From NCBI GenBank assembly GCA_949361645.1, contig OX442437.1:4575921-4639920 (forward strand): a DNA stretch of 64,000 nt, read 5' to 3'. Source of the stretch: Spongilla lacustris (taxonomy: Eukaryota > Porifera > Demospongiae > Spongillida > Spongillidae). A program made the translations under genes and the position numbers. The notes under the pieces are model-generated. The model was not told where the DNA came from. It ran no database searches and saw nothing but the letters and a program-made list of their open reading frames with translations. The stretch's first letter is position 1; each line of letters starts with the position of its first letter. Of this stretch, positions 12,869-21,308 are shown piece after piece.

Positions 12869-13889
12869 AGCAGTAGTAATAAGGTGGTTTGACTGCCAAT
12901 AAAACTCGAGTTATAGATAGGAGCCCCCGCCAGCCAATCAGACTTGATTAACATATTCTATGAGACCATCTCAACTATTTTACCCCCGTTAGAGGCTTAT
13001 AACCACTACTTAATATAAGATGTGGATAGGAGGTCGATAAGGCCTCGCAAACTCTTGTAACTAGTGTGAATAGTTTCTTTGGGACCCGACGTCGATTAGA
13101 GGCTTCTATCTATAACTCGATAAGGTGGTTTGACTGCCAATAAAACTCGAGTTATAGATAGGAGCCCCCGCCAGCCAATCAGACTTGATTAACATATTCT
13201 ATGAGACCATCTCAACTATTTTACCCCCGTTAGAGGCTTATAACCACTACTTAATATAAGATGTGGATAGGAGGTCGATAAGGCCCCGCAAACTCTTGTA
13301 ACTAGTGTGAATAGTTTCTTTGGGACCCGACGTCGATTAGAGGCTTCTATCTATAACTCGATAAGGTGGTTTGACTGCCAATAAAACTCGAGTTATAGAT
13401 AGGAGCCCCCGCCGGTCAATCAGACTTGATTAACATATTCTATGAGACCACGTCAACTATTTTTCCCCCGTTAGAGGCTTATAACCACTACTTAATATAA
13501 GATGTAGATAGGAGGTCGATAAGGCCCCGCAAACTCTTGTAACTAGTGTGAATAGTTTCTTTGGGACCCGACGTTGATTAGAGGCTTCTATCTATAACCG
13601 TCAACTATTTTTCCCCCGTTAGAGGCTTATAACCACTACTTAATATAAGATGTAGATAGGAGGTTGATAAGGCCCCGCAAACTCTTGTAACTAGTGTGAA
13701 TAGTTTCTTTGGGACCCGACGTCGATTAGAGGCTTCTAGTAGTCTCGAGATTACTTGAGTAGCATTTTTTATACTTTAAAGACTACTAGGAGCTTTCTAG
13801 GATGTGCATAGGCTATGAATGCAATAAAACACCCTGAGAAAACCTCCTGAGAAAACTCCGCGAAAACTGCCAAGGAACCTATTGCTAGC
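12869..13889 (+). repeat. Left terminal inverted repeat
   Basis: The sequence matches, inverted, 39561-40580. The outer part is a 241-bp tandem repeat. The inner part (about 13737-13889) is single-copy and ends CCAAGGAACCTATTGCTAGC, directly abutting the stop codon of the first gene. The right repeat's inner edge starts GCTAGCAATAGGTTCCTTGG. Only a few differences are visible between the two copies. Confidence 0.93.
12881..13735 (+). repeat. 241-bp tandem repeat inside the left TIR (3 full units plus a partial)
   Basis: Units begin AAGGTGGTTTGACTGCC at 12881, 13122 and 13363, a period of 241 bp. A fourth, partial unit of about 145 bp starts near 13599 in mid-unit at CGTCAACTATTTTTCCCCCG. The right TIR has the same arrangement in reverse. 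Such internal repeats could arise from slippage or recombination between termini. Their function is unknown. Confidence 0.9.
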
Positions 13890-14489
13890 TCATTGGTCAA
13901 AATATATCTCATCAGGACAAATGGTGTCTGCTATCCATGATATAAATTTATATTGGTTTATCATATTTAGTACATCACTATTATATTTCCAGTTTTTTAG
14001 TGATCTCATAAGTTCCATAAATGGTTCGAACGCTCCACGTTCATTTGCTTGCTTTATTAATTTACTTGGTATTAATATATTTACTAGTTTAAATATGTTA
14101 TTTATATTACCGGTATCTACATAAACAACATGAATACAATGCGTAGATTTTACACTTTTAATTAAATAAGATGTTTTTTCTTTTATATATGTAGTAGATG
14201 ACTTATATACTTGTTCCTTAATCATATCTGTCATGTAAATAACTTTTATAATTGTTTTTAGCTTGCGATTGTTATAATACATATTGTTATCATCTTCAAT
14301 ATAGCCAATGTTTGATAGTGATTTCTTGAGATATAGCCAATTATATCTTTTTCTTTGTTCTTCATCATAGATTGAGTCATATTTATCCCTATGAGATAAA
14401 TATATTTCATTAGCCCAGTGTTGACATATTCTGAATTTTTGTATATGTTTGAGGCTGATATATTTCGAGAGATTGTAGAAGTTATCCAT
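13890..14489 (-). CDS. Unrecognised protein, 199 aa
   Basis: An intact frame starts at an ATG in the 61-bp AT-rich spacer shared with the divergent gene at 14551, and its stop touches the inner edge of the left TIR. The protein is lysine-, asparagine-, isoleucine- and tyrosine-rich with several aromatic residues. I see no signal peptide or obvious membrane segment, and the cysteines are too few and scattered to suggest a metal site. I do not recognise the family. Its position as the outermost gene, transcribed towards the terminus, is the only context. It may be an accessory or early gene. The ATG choice is supported by the lack of a longer in-frame start. Confidence 0.7.
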   Translation of the reverse strand: MDNFYNLSKYISLKHIQKFRICQHWANEIYLSHRDKYDSIYDEEQRKRYNWLYLKKSLSNIGYIEDDNNMYYNNRKLKTIIKVIYMTDMIKEQVYKSSTTYIKEKTSYLIKSVKSTHCIHVVYVDTGNINNIFKLVNILIPSKLIKQANERGAFEPFMELMRSLKNWKYNSDVLNMINQYKFISWIADTICPDEIYFDQ

Positions 14490-14550
14490 TATATATTAAC
14501 AAAAATATTTAATTATAATAGAAATTTATTTACTTTTATATATACCAAAA
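14490..14550. promoter_or_regulatory. Divergent AT-rich intergenic spacer
   Basis: This 61-bp spacer separates divergent start codons and is almost pure A/T, with TATATATA just upstream of the plus-strand ATG and TTAATATA at the minus-strand ATG. It must hold promoter information for both genes. The exact elements are inferred only. Confidence 0.4.
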
Positions 14551-14910
14551 ATGGCAGATGAGAGGCAAGTAAGTTATGACGAAGATGAGGAGATAGCGAG
14601 AATGATTCAAGAGTTTGATAACATTGATGAAGAAGAAGAGATAAGACAACATGAAGAAGAAGAAATAAGACAACATAATGAAATAGTATGTCAACAGGAA
14701 TTATATAAAGAACTATGTGTAAAAGAGCGTCGTTATTTTATGGAAATACAAAAATATATTATTACAATGTTAGATCTTAATATAAGGTTAAATTACTCAC
14801 AATCATTTGACGAGAAGCAAGTATTATTTCAGGAGCAGTTAGAAATTTTAGATTGCATAAAAAGGTTGGAAAGAGATCTATTAGAATTAATGAATAGTAT
14901 GTCAATATAA
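14551..14910 (+). CDS. Acidic coiled-coil protein, 119 aa
   Basis: The N-terminal half is very acidic: residues 10-45 are mostly E and D, including a duplicated EEEIRQH block. The rest has heptad-like leucine/isoleucine spacing consistent with an alpha-helical coiled coil to the C terminus. There is no membrane segment and no known domain that I can see. The gene is followed after 2 bp by the next plus-strand gene, so the two are probably co-expressed. A role in binding a basic or DNA-associated partner is speculation. Confidence 0.7.
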   Translation: MADERQVSYDEDEEIARMIQEFDNIDEEEEIRQHEEEEIRQHNEIVCQQELYKELCVKERRYFMEIQKYIITMLDLNIRLNYSQSFDEKQVLFQEQLEILDCIKRLERDLLELMNSMSI

Positions 14911-14912
14911 GA

Positions 14913-15308
14913 ATGCCTTTATATGATGCAGTGTTAGCTTTTGATCCTCAGTTGTCAATGGAGAAGGAAAAAATATTTTATATAGAAGTAGGTACGTACT
15001 GTAAAAAATGCAACTGCTGCTCAGATTTTAAAAGAAAATATAAAATAATTATAAATTCTACACATCTCAAAGCAGAAGTTGTTTATACAGCAGGCGATTC
15101 TAAAGCCTTTGATGAATGTAAATTATTAATAAATGTAGCACAAGTTGACAAGTATGTTAAGATGTCATTTATATTTTGTATTTATATGAATGGCAAATTT
15201 AAGCATGATGTCTATTACTACCCAGAGATATATTCTATTATTTATGATAGAAAGGAGGAAGTCCTGGTGTCTAGTGGATTAACATTTTATATAAAGATTA
15301 TGCAGTGA
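14913..15308 (+). CDS. Unrecognised cysteine-containing protein, 131 aa
   Basis: The ATG lies 2 bp after the stop of the preceding gene. The protein has a compact cysteine cluster near residues 29-35 (CKKCNCC), followed by alternating hydrophobic/polar stretches that look like beta strands, and a tyrosine-rich C-terminal half. The cluster could bind a metal, but no second ligand pair is obvious. The gene converges on the integrase gene with a 39-bp spacer. I do not recognise the family. Confidence 0.65.
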   Translation: MPLYDAVLAFDPQLSMEKEKIFYIEVGTYCKKCNCCSDFKRKYKIIINSTHLKAEVVYTAGDSKAFDECKLLINVAQVDKYVKMSFIFCIYMNGKFKHDVYYYPEIYSIIYDRKEEVLVSSGLTFYIKIMQ

Positions 15309-15347
15309 AAAGCAGGGCATGCAAAGCATTCAGAGGCAAGCCCATTA

Positions 15348-16340
15348 TTATGCAGTAAAATCTGTATCCTCTGGTATTAATAGTAATTCTTCTCTTACAA
15401 ATATACGGGCCGGTGGGGGCTGATTGTTGTTTATATCATTAGTTAATTTGTATACATTAGGAGATCCCTCACGTTTAGTAATGCTATCTATTCTATGGGT
15501 GGTGAGGCTCCATATCGGATCTGTCGCTCGGCGACGACCACCTTCTAGCTCGCCCGGCAAATATAGATAACGTACTATAGCTGTAGAGCTTATAATTTTT
15601 TCAGGCTCTGTCGAATCACGTTTAGATGGTAAACTAGAATTGGATTCTACTGTGGGGCTTAGAATTGCCTCATGAGGGATATGACCTGTTAATCTTGTTA
15701 CGCGGCTATTAAGCTCGTCTATAACCGCAGGCAGATCCTTTACCCATTTTGTACTACGTTGTGATGGATTTTTTATTTCTTCATGATACTGAGATTTGAA
15801 AAGTCTTTCTGATAAAGTTCTATTAAATCTTTCTACTATACCTTGTTGCCTATGATTACCAGGTGTAGCTGTTCTTACTTTAACTTTCTTTTTTTCCATT
15901 AATTTTGCAAATGTTCCTAAAAATTCTTTCCCAGCGTCAACTTGTATTAAGTTTGGAAATTTTAGTGGCCCTCGCTTATATATCTTTTCTATAGCCGCTG
16001 TTGTTTGGGCGGCAGTTTTATCAAGTAACGGCTCCGCATCTTTATATCTGCTGGCTACGTCAATAATGCATAAACAATATTTATAAGTTTTTCTACCAAC
16101 TGTATCGTGAGGCAAATATAATATATCTGTTTGATGAACACCGTTAGGAATTACTTCTTCTATCTTTGGTCTGGGAATGTATTTTGGCCCTGGTAAGTAT
16201 ATCTGCCATATGGGTTGACGTTTTAGCCAGTGGGTAACATCATGCCTAGAAAGCCCTGATTTTTCACATAGGATATCTATTGCTTTTTGGCCGTGCCAGT
16301 AGCCATTTTTCGAATAATATATTGCTTTCAATTTTTCCAT
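15348..16340 (-). CDS. Polinton integrase (retroviral-type DDE, rve), 330 aa
   Basis: This is the integrase that inserts the element's DNA. The RNase H-fold core shows the catalytic triad in the expected context: D72 (HQTDILYLP), D135 (QVDAGKEF) and E170 (GNHRQQGIVERFNRTL), with 34 residues between the last two. The conserved turn before E170 matches retroviral and Ty3-type integrases. Residues 1-60 form a helical N-terminal region. The C-terminal 60 residues contain a DPIWSL...HRI block, followed by a KLTND region, that resembles the SH3/chromo-like tail of Polinton integrases. The frame is intact. It diverges from the 129-aa membrane protein over a 35-bp spacer. Together with PolB this gene defines the element as a Polinton. 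Confidence 0.95.
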   Translation of the reverse strand: MEKLKAIYYSKNGYWHGQKAIDILCEKSGLSRHDVTHWLKRQPIWQIYLPGPKYIPRPKIEEVIPNGVHQTDILYLPHDTVGRKTYKYCLCIIDVASRYKDAEPLLDKTAAQTTAAIEKIYKRGPLKFPNLIQVDAGKEFLGTFAKLMEKKKVKVRTATPGNHRQQGIVERFNRTLSERLFKSQYHEEIKNPSQRSTKWVKDLPAVIDELNSRVTRLTGHIPHEAILSPTVESNSSLPSKRDSTEPEKIISSTAIVRYLYLPGELEGGRRRATDPIWSLTTHRIDSITKREGSPNVYKLTNDINNNQPPPARIFVREELLLIPEDTDFTA

Positions 16341-16375
16341 GTTAAATATATGAACTAGACCTAATATTAGTTGAA

Positions 16376-16765
16376 ATGGAACAAGTGAACTTGGAATTAA
16401 AACATAATCTTGGTGAAAAGTTAGGCCATGATGTTATTGATGATTATGAATCAGATGTCAAATGTCAGATGCGAACCCGTAAAATATATAGTATTCTATC
16501 AACTTTTTGTAGTGTACTTATATTACTTATTTCATTTGTATCTGGGATAGTTGGAATAATAGATATATCACCTATTATTTCTAAGGTAGCTGCTGGTGCG
16601 ACATTAAGTATAGCTGGTGTAGAGAGAATAAAAGCATTTGCTGATAATAATAAAATTACTGCTATAAAAAAATTATCAAGACTCTATCAAAGGACTGGGG
16701 TTGATACATTTGGTTTGTATGATAGAAGTAGGAGGATAAGTAAAGTTTCTATAAGAGAAGATTAA
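16376..16765 (+). CDS. Small two-pass membrane protein, 129 aa
   Basis: A hydrophilic N terminus is followed by one clear membrane segment (about residues 38-63, ILSTFCSVLILLISFVSGIV...). A second, weaker, glycine/alanine-rich segment follows (about 66-84), then a basic C-terminal tail. The start is the ATG facing the integrase gene across a very short spacer. The stop overlaps the stop of the convergent 94-aa gene by 4 bp. I do not recognise the family. It could be a virion membrane or host-membrane protein. Confidence 0.7.
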   Translation: MEQVNLELKHNLGEKLGHDVIDDYESDVKCQMRTRKIYSILSTFCSVLILLISFVSGIVGIIDISPIISKVAAGATLSIAGVERIKAFADNNKITAIKKLSRLYQRTGVDTFGLYDRSRRISKVSIRED

Positions 16766-17046
16766 TGCTCAGCTAATAATACTATATAATCTATATGTTG
16801 CTTAACTAAATAGCATTCAGCGTCCGTGAGAAAAGAAAGTTTGGATTTTATTGTACTTAGTCTTTCTTCGTAAGAAAGTATTCGATATATCATTGTTTTA
16901 GAATACATATTTTCCCAGGGTGTTAACTTAAGATTTGATATTAAGTCTGATATCTCTTTTCCTAGATTGTTAGATTTTTGCAGCAGATAAGTCTCCAAAT
17001 TTTCGGCATATTTCCTAGCAGTAGCTTCTACGCTCATTTCGGCCAA
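16762..17046 (-). CDS. Unrecognised helical protein, 94 aa
   Basis: A short intact frame, predicted mostly helical by its periodic leucine/isoleucine pattern, with no membrane segment. Its end overlaps the end of the plus-strand membrane-protein gene by 4 bp. Upstream lies a 76-bp gap containing the hairpin at the 3' end of the SAP-like gene. The frame fits the dense packing of its neighbours, which is the main reason to believe it. No function is assigned. Confidence 0.6.
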   Translation of the reverse strand: MAEMSVEATARKYAENLETYLLQKSNNLGKEISDLISNLKLTPWENMYSKTMIYRILSYEERLSTIKSKLSFLTDAECYLVKQHIDYIVLLAEH

Positions 17047-17103
17047 TACTTATAAAAGATTTATCGTTTAAATGGGAGAGGGAGAATAAATTCTCAGTAG
17101 GGC

Positions 17104-17120
17104 ATGGGATGCAATCCCAT
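17104..17120 (-). terminator. 3'-end hairpin of the SAP-like gene
   Basis: A perfect inverted repeat, ATGGGAT-GCA-ATCCCAT, lies 2 bp beyond the stop of the minus-strand gene at 17123. It belongs to a recurring set of 3'-end hairpins in this element. A role in RNA 3'-end formation is inferred. Confidence 0.55.
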
Positions 17121-17122
17121 TT

Positions 17123-17773
17123 TTAATGTTCTAGACAATATTTAGTTAGATCTTTAATTAGTTCTTCCTTATTTTTTGGTCGGGTCATTTTTAACGAACT
17201 ATCGTACTTGGAAATGGTAATTTTGGGTGAGCAATCTCTACACATTTGACGAAGTTGGTCACATAGCTGGGCCTTTAGCCTGCTAGTTATCGATGTTTCT
17301 CTATCAGAAGATCCTTTGGAGGTAGAATCTGGCTCGACAACATTCGAGGTTTCTTGACCGGAATTATCATCTTGGTCAAGCTTTCCGGTCGATAGATCCT
17401 TCGATGGCTCGACAGAACTCGGAAGTTCTTCAGAATTTGCTGAGCTAACTTGCTCGGGTTTTAGCTTTCGGGCAACTAATTCTCTTAATATTTTTTTACT
17501 CTTTTTTGAAAAACCTTTGATGCCGAGGGCTCTTGCTTGATCCTTATAATATGCCAAACTATCTACCTTAAATTTGCTTTTTGGGATGTCTTTTTGACTA
17601 TCTTTCGATAGAACTTGACCAGAGGCCTGCCCCTTAGGAAGAGATTTGTCGCTATCTATTGATGGGTCAAGATTTCCAGTTGAAGAGATATTATCAACTA
17701 TTGGCTTGCTTTTTTCTTTAACAGAGATTTCTTCATCGGATTCGGAGGTAGAATAATCTTCTATTGCTTCCAT
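17123..17773 (-). CDS. Serine/acid-rich protein with SAP-like motif, 216 aa
   Basis: Low-complexity S/D/E/K-rich sequence surrounds a compact helical stretch at residues 71-103 with the pattern YYKDQARALGIKGFSKK...LRELVARKL. This fits the helix-G-hydrophobic-S/K-helix layout of SAP DNA-binding motifs. The C-terminal 50 residues (about 165-216) contain a second, looser stretch of the same kind with two cysteines. SAP motifs bind AT-rich DNA, so a DNA-binding or genome-packaging role is plausible. This is inferred from the motif only. It diverges from the 263-aa gene over a 49-bp spacer. Confidence 0.65.
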   Translation of the reverse strand: MEAIEDYSTSESDEEISVKEKSKPIVDNISSTGNLDPSIDSDKSLPKGQASGQVLSKDSQKDIPKSKFKVDSLAYYKDQARALGIKGFSKKSKKILRELVARKLKPEQVSSANSEELPSSVEPSKDLSTGKLDQDDNSGQETSNVVEPDSTSKGSSDRETSITSRLKAQLCDQLRQMCRDCSPKITISKYDSSLKMTRPKNKEELIKDLTKYCLEH

Positions 17774-17822
17774 ATTAGAAATTTTTCGATACTAATATCA
17801 TCTAAATCAATATATATTCAAA
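17774..17822. promoter_or_regulatory. Divergent AT-rich spacer
   Basis: A 49-bp spacer between divergent ATGs, with ATATATATT ending 4 bases before the plus-strand start. It is presumed to carry both promoters. Confidence 0.35.
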
Positions 17823-18614
17823 ATGGATTACAAAAGTATTGACAAAATTATACCACCAGATAGCGGAGTAAATAGCATACTATTTGAAAATGAGTCAGAG
17901 TCGTCGTCTGAATCAGAAAAAGAAGAGGAACAGCCCCAGCAGCAACAGCCTCATATCCCCCAACATCACGATGCAGCTTTTGTACGCGCAATAGCTAAAT
18001 CTGAGGCAGAAAATCGGAAAATAGCAGCAGAACAAAACGACGACAAGGAAGAATTGTTAATGATGGGAAGACTTAGGAGATGGAGAGAATCTTATTCTGT
18101 TTTTGAAACAGATGGCGTAGTATTTAGTAAAAAATTAAAAGATAAAGTTGATAAAGTTTTAACTGATGGTGCTAAATTGGGAAAGTTGCAAGCTATAGAG
18201 CAGGAATTGAAAGCTAGTGTTGGCGAAGATATAACTAGTCCCCCAAAACAGGCTGATATTATTTTAAATAATGTAAACCCATTGATAGAGAATATGTTAA
18301 TATCATTTGGTTATGACGTCACAGGCTTTAGCGATGTTGCAAAGGTAAGTTGTCGAAAAGCATTAGTAATGACACTTATAGACTCTGGTTTTACAGGAAG
18401 TAAAAAAATACCTTCTTATATACAATTTATGCTTATTTATGCTGGTTCGATGAGTGCCGTATATACGCATAATAAATTGAAAAAAGTTCATGAACCCAAA
18501 CAACAACTTGAGCCACAAGTAGCTCCCCCATCGCTTCCCATGGTTGATAATGGTGCACCCAAGTTAGAACCTATACAATATTTACCAGAGCCTATAGAAT
18601 CTACAGTAAATTAA
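17823..18614 (+). CDS. Unrecognised virion-region protein, 263 aa
   Basis: The N terminus is acidic and serine-rich (residues 20-40), followed by a glutamine/histidine-rich linker. A helical central region with coiled-coil potential follows (about 55-130), then a hydrophobic globular part (about 145-220), and a proline/glutamate-rich tail. It sits immediately before the convergent penton and next to the major capsid gene, so a minor virion or scaffolding role is possible. I do not recognise the family and no catalytic motif is visible. Confidence 0.65.
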   Translation: MDYKSIDKIIPPDSGVNSILFENESESSSESEKEEEQPQQQQPHIPQHHDAAFVRAIAKSEAENRKIAAEQNDDKEELLMMGRLRRWRESYSVFETDGVVFSKKLKDKVDKVLTDGAKLGKLQAIEQELKASVGEDITSPPKQADIILNNVNPLIENMLISFGYDVTGFSDVAKVSCRKALVMTLIDSGFTGSKKIPSYIQFMLIYAGSMSAVYTHNKLKKVHEPKQQLEPQVAPPSLPMVDNGAPKLEPIQYLPEPIESTVN

Positions 18615-18636
18615 TTATTGAGGAAAGGGGGGTTTC

Positions 18637-18677
18637 AGGGGGTGGAGAATGCTTTAGCATTCAGAATCTACCCCCCT
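18637..18677. terminator. Hairpin between convergent genes (GCTTTAGC centre)
   Basis: The inner perfect hairpin is GAATGC-TTTA-GCATTC (18647-18662). It is extended by an outer stem pairing AGGGGGTGGA (18637-18646) with TCTACCCCCCT (18667-18677), with four unpaired bases between the stems on one side. It covers the end of the plus-strand 263-aa gene region and the last codons of the penton gene, so it could serve both transcripts. Confidence 0.6.
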
Positions 18678-19425
18678 CTATTGCAAACACTGCCGTCCAA
18701 TCTAGTTGTTGCTCTAAGGGCTGCCCGTTGGGGCGTGTAAGATTCCAAGAAATTTGGGTGGGACAGCGATTAAATCTCATATATTGCGGTGTTATGTCCG
18801 ATTGTGTCAAAGATAGCTGGCCGCCAAAGTCAACTCGCCTCGGTACCACAAAACTACATTGTGTCACTCCCGTATTCGATGGGATTTTAACAAATTGAGT
18901 TGTCGCATTATCGGCATATATTTGTACCTGAAAGTAATTATCATATAAATTTGGATACTTTGTAGCCGTTTGAGAAGTGGCCATTGGATTAGTGCCTTCG
19001 AAGCCATATTGATTTTTTATGCTATTTGGGCCAAATATTAATTTAAATGGTCTAGTGCCAGAAAGGGTGTATAAATTTGTTGCATCGTTGTAAGTTGATG
19101 TAAAAGTTATTGCTGCCAAACCGGCATCTGCAGCCGTTAGTAATGCAGCAACCGTATTACCTAAATCATTTGTGCTGCCGACTCCATATGCCCCAGTAGG
19201 TAAAACAACTGTTATAATATTTGTTCCGTCATCGCATTGGATTGTATTACCTTTCGATGGAGAAATATTGGGAGCTGCAAATACCATATTAAACATGGTG
19301 AGTTTCATGTAAAATGGCTCGGTTGTTGGGATTAAATTAAATGTAGAATAAACTGATCCAGTATTGGGGGTACCACTTTGTTTACCGGAAGTATCGAGCA
19401 CGAATACATATTTTTCTAGGCTCAT
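18661..19425 (-). CDS. Putative penton / minor capsid protein (single jelly-roll), 254 aa
   Basis: This is the probable vertex protein of the virion. The frame is beta-rich and has the pattern I associate with Polinton and virophage pentons. An I/V-rich strand leads into LPTGAYGVGSTNDLGNT (about residues 75-91). Next comes a segment with PFKLIFGPNSI...YGFEG (about 125-144). The C-terminal block reads RPNGQPLEQQLDWTAVFAIE (about 232-251). Its position, divergent from and adjacent to the major capsid gene, matches the usual pairing. The length is normal for the family. No structure prediction was possible, so the call is by pattern and context. Confidence 0.7.
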   Translation of the reverse strand: MSLEKYVFVLDTSGKQSGTPNTGSVYSTFNLIPTTEPFYMKLTMFNMVFAAPNISPSKGNTIQCDDGTNIITVVLPTGAYGVGSTNDLGNTVAALLTAADAGLAAITFTSTYNDATNLYTLSGTRPFKLIFGPNSIKNQYGFEGTNPMATSQTATKYPNLYDNYFQVQIYADNATTQFVKIPSNTGVTQCSFVVPRRVDFGGQLSLTQSDITPQYMRFNRCPTQISWNLTRPNGQPLEQQLDWTAVFAIEGGRF

Positions 19426-19471
19426 CTCTGATTTTAAGAATTAATAATACGAAAGTATTAACATTTCTAAT
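19426..19471. promoter_or_regulatory. Divergent penton/MCP promoter spacer
   Basis: A 46-bp AT-rich spacer between the start codons of the two capsid genes, containing the inverted repeat AATAATACGAAAGTATTAA-like arms (TTAATAC/GTATTAA). A shared promoter would give coordinated capsid expression. This is inferred from arrangement. Confidence 0.4.
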
Positions 19472-21127
19472 ATGGCAGCATCAAGAGTTCATCTTGTCGA
19501 TCATTATAATAAAGTTACCGGTCTATTGGATCCCTATGTTAGTGGACCCGTAGCACAGCTCACGGACCAAGTTGTTGGTTTTAAGGCAGGTAGGAATCAG
19601 AAAAAGTATACTCCTATTGCCATGCAAACCACTTGTCCAACGTATTTAACCCAACAAAGTACCATTAATTTTGTTATTCCTGGAGATTCTGGGCAAATAT
19701 CAAGAGTCTGGGTGAATTTTAACATTCAAATAAGTAATGCCCCGGTTAGACTCCTTCCAGCATTTATGTGGTTTTATAAGATTCAAGCCTTTCAAGATTC
19801 TACCAATGCCAGAGGCCAGGAAACTAATTGGACCAATCTATTGATGTCTTATGACAACTTGCTACCGGAACAATTCAGGGTCATGGCACAGTCTATGTTG
19901 GTCGATCCCGATGACGCATGGACCACAGCTTTCACTCCCGTTGGAAATTATCAAGTTTATGTTCCACTTTATGATAATTGCCTATTTACAAACGCTTTGC
20001 TCAAGGCATATCCCAAAAACATGAATATGAATATTATTTCACCATTTAACGGCTGCATCGAGCAGGGTCTGGCCGCAAATGTTTCTCTGATTTCAGCTCA
20101 ACTTATTCTCGAAGAATCCCTAGTTCCCCAGGCCAAGGCATATAGCCTGCTTAATAGCTACAGAATACCAAATGAGAGAGTATTTCTTGATTGGCAGATA
20201 CTTACCCCTCAAATTATTACAAATGCACAAACTGGCGTCCCAATTAATATCACGCTAACTGGTGTAGAGGGAGTTTCACCGTTCTTAGTTTATGGCTTGC
20301 AATTGATATCTGATTTGACACCGGCATACGGAGCATGCAAACGATTTGCTAAATTAGCTTTTGCAGTTAGTCAGGCAAAAGTGGCTCTCTGCGATCCTTC
20401 TGGCACCCCATATACTGCGCAGAGTATTGATCCTTATCTGCAGATTCAGTTTGCTGCGGAGAGTTCTTATAGCAAACTATTGAGCGGGGCATGGCAGGGA
20501 CTATATTTCATGGATTTCACAAAAAATAGGATAGCATCAATGAATGGTATCATGGGAGCTGGATGGAGAAAGGCTATTAATAACGAAATCTTGCAAATCA
20601 TTCCTGGGCCATATATTGCAGAGGTTCCAAGAGTTATAACAATTACAACAACTGATGCCACAGGTGCCGCAGTTGTAGCTACAGGAGGCTCATTTCAAAT
20701 TCATTATTGCGATGGTCTAGGTTATACTTATACTAGTGCACAAATTAATTGGAACGATTCTCAGGCAACAGTTCAAAATATTGTAGATAATATGGATGTT
20801 TATGGTAGCGCCCTAATAATAGTAGGTAGCACAAATGTCAATTCTCTGGCAGGACTTACAATTACTATGACTAGATTAAATGATTATGATACAACTGTTC
20901 AGGGAGCTAGATGGGGTGTGTTGACTAATTCTCTACGCGCAGCAGGAGCACTGTTTCCAAAGGTTGTTGATAATGGAGGCTCAGTTGGTGCAGGACTGAT
21001 ACCAAATACTCAATATCAGGCATACATCCTGTTTCCAAAGTTTGCAAATCTTATAGTTTTCCCAGATAGAACTACTAAAGTTAGATATATTGATGCCCCT
21101 CCTGCACTTCAAGGAGACGTTTTATAA
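19472..21127 (+). CDS. Putative major capsid protein (double jelly-roll), 551 aa
   Basis: The likely main shell protein. It is the largest soluble beta-rich frame besides the fibre and has the length expected of a Polinton MCP. It starts at an ATG facing the penton gene. The N-terminal part (about 60-240) and the C-terminal part (about 250-545) each look like alternating hydrophobic strands separated by loops, consistent with two jelly-rolls. Aromatic and asparagine-rich loops (for example FQDSTNARGQETNW near 108-121) are typical of capsid hexons. There is no signal peptide and no membrane segment. The assignment relies on position, length and composition. A remote-homology or structure search would decide it. 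Confidence 0.7.
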   Translation: MAASRVHLVDHYNKVTGLLDPYVSGPVAQLTDQVVGFKAGRNQKKYTPIAMQTTCPTYLTQQSTINFVIPGDSGQISRVWVNFNIQISNAPVRLLPAFMWFYKIQAFQDSTNARGQETNWTNLLMSYDNLLPEQFRVMAQSMLVDPDDAWTTAFTPVGNYQVYVPLYDNCLFTNALLKAYPKNMNMNIISPFNGCIEQGLAANVSLISAQLILEESLVPQAKAYSLLNSYRIPNERVFLDWQILTPQIITNAQTGVPINITLTGVEGVSPFLVYGLQLISDLTPAYGACKRFAKLAFAVSQAKVALCDPSGTPYTAQSIDPYLQIQFAAESSYSKLLSGAWQGLYFMDFTKNRIASMNGIMGAGWRKAINNEILQIIPGPYIAEVPRVITITTTDATGAAVVATGGSFQIHYCDGLGYTYTSAQINWNDSQATVQNIVDNMDVYGSALIIVGSTNVNSLAGLTITMTRLNDYDTTVQGARWGVLTNSLRAAGALFPKVVDNGGSVGAGLIPNTQYQAYILFPKFANLIVFPDRTTKVRYIDAPPALQGDVL

Positions 21128-21308
21128 AACGTCTACGAAAAGTATAGATGTTCTTTAGAACATCTACCGAAGGTACAGACGTGTTGTAATTGGGCTCTGT
21201 GGGAGATATCCCGCAAAGATAATTATTAGTAAAATTTAATATAAAATAGCATAAAAAAAATTATATATAATTTTTTTACCTTATAAGTTTATTTTTTTTA
21301 CTCCAAAT
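21128..21308. other. Convergent spacer between MCP and 568-aa gene
   Basis: A 181-bp spacer. Its MCP-proximal half holds nested inverted repeats: the hairpin at 21145-21166 inside an outer AACGTCTAC/GTACAGACGT pairing. The distal half is poly-A/T. Confidence 0.5.
21145..21166 (+). terminator. MCP 3'-end hairpin (CTTTAG centre)
   Basis: A perfect 9-bp stem (TAGATGTTC and its complement) with loop TTTA, located 18 bp after the MCP stop codon. Its centre C-TTTA-G equals that of the hairpin at 18647-18662. Confidence 0.65.
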
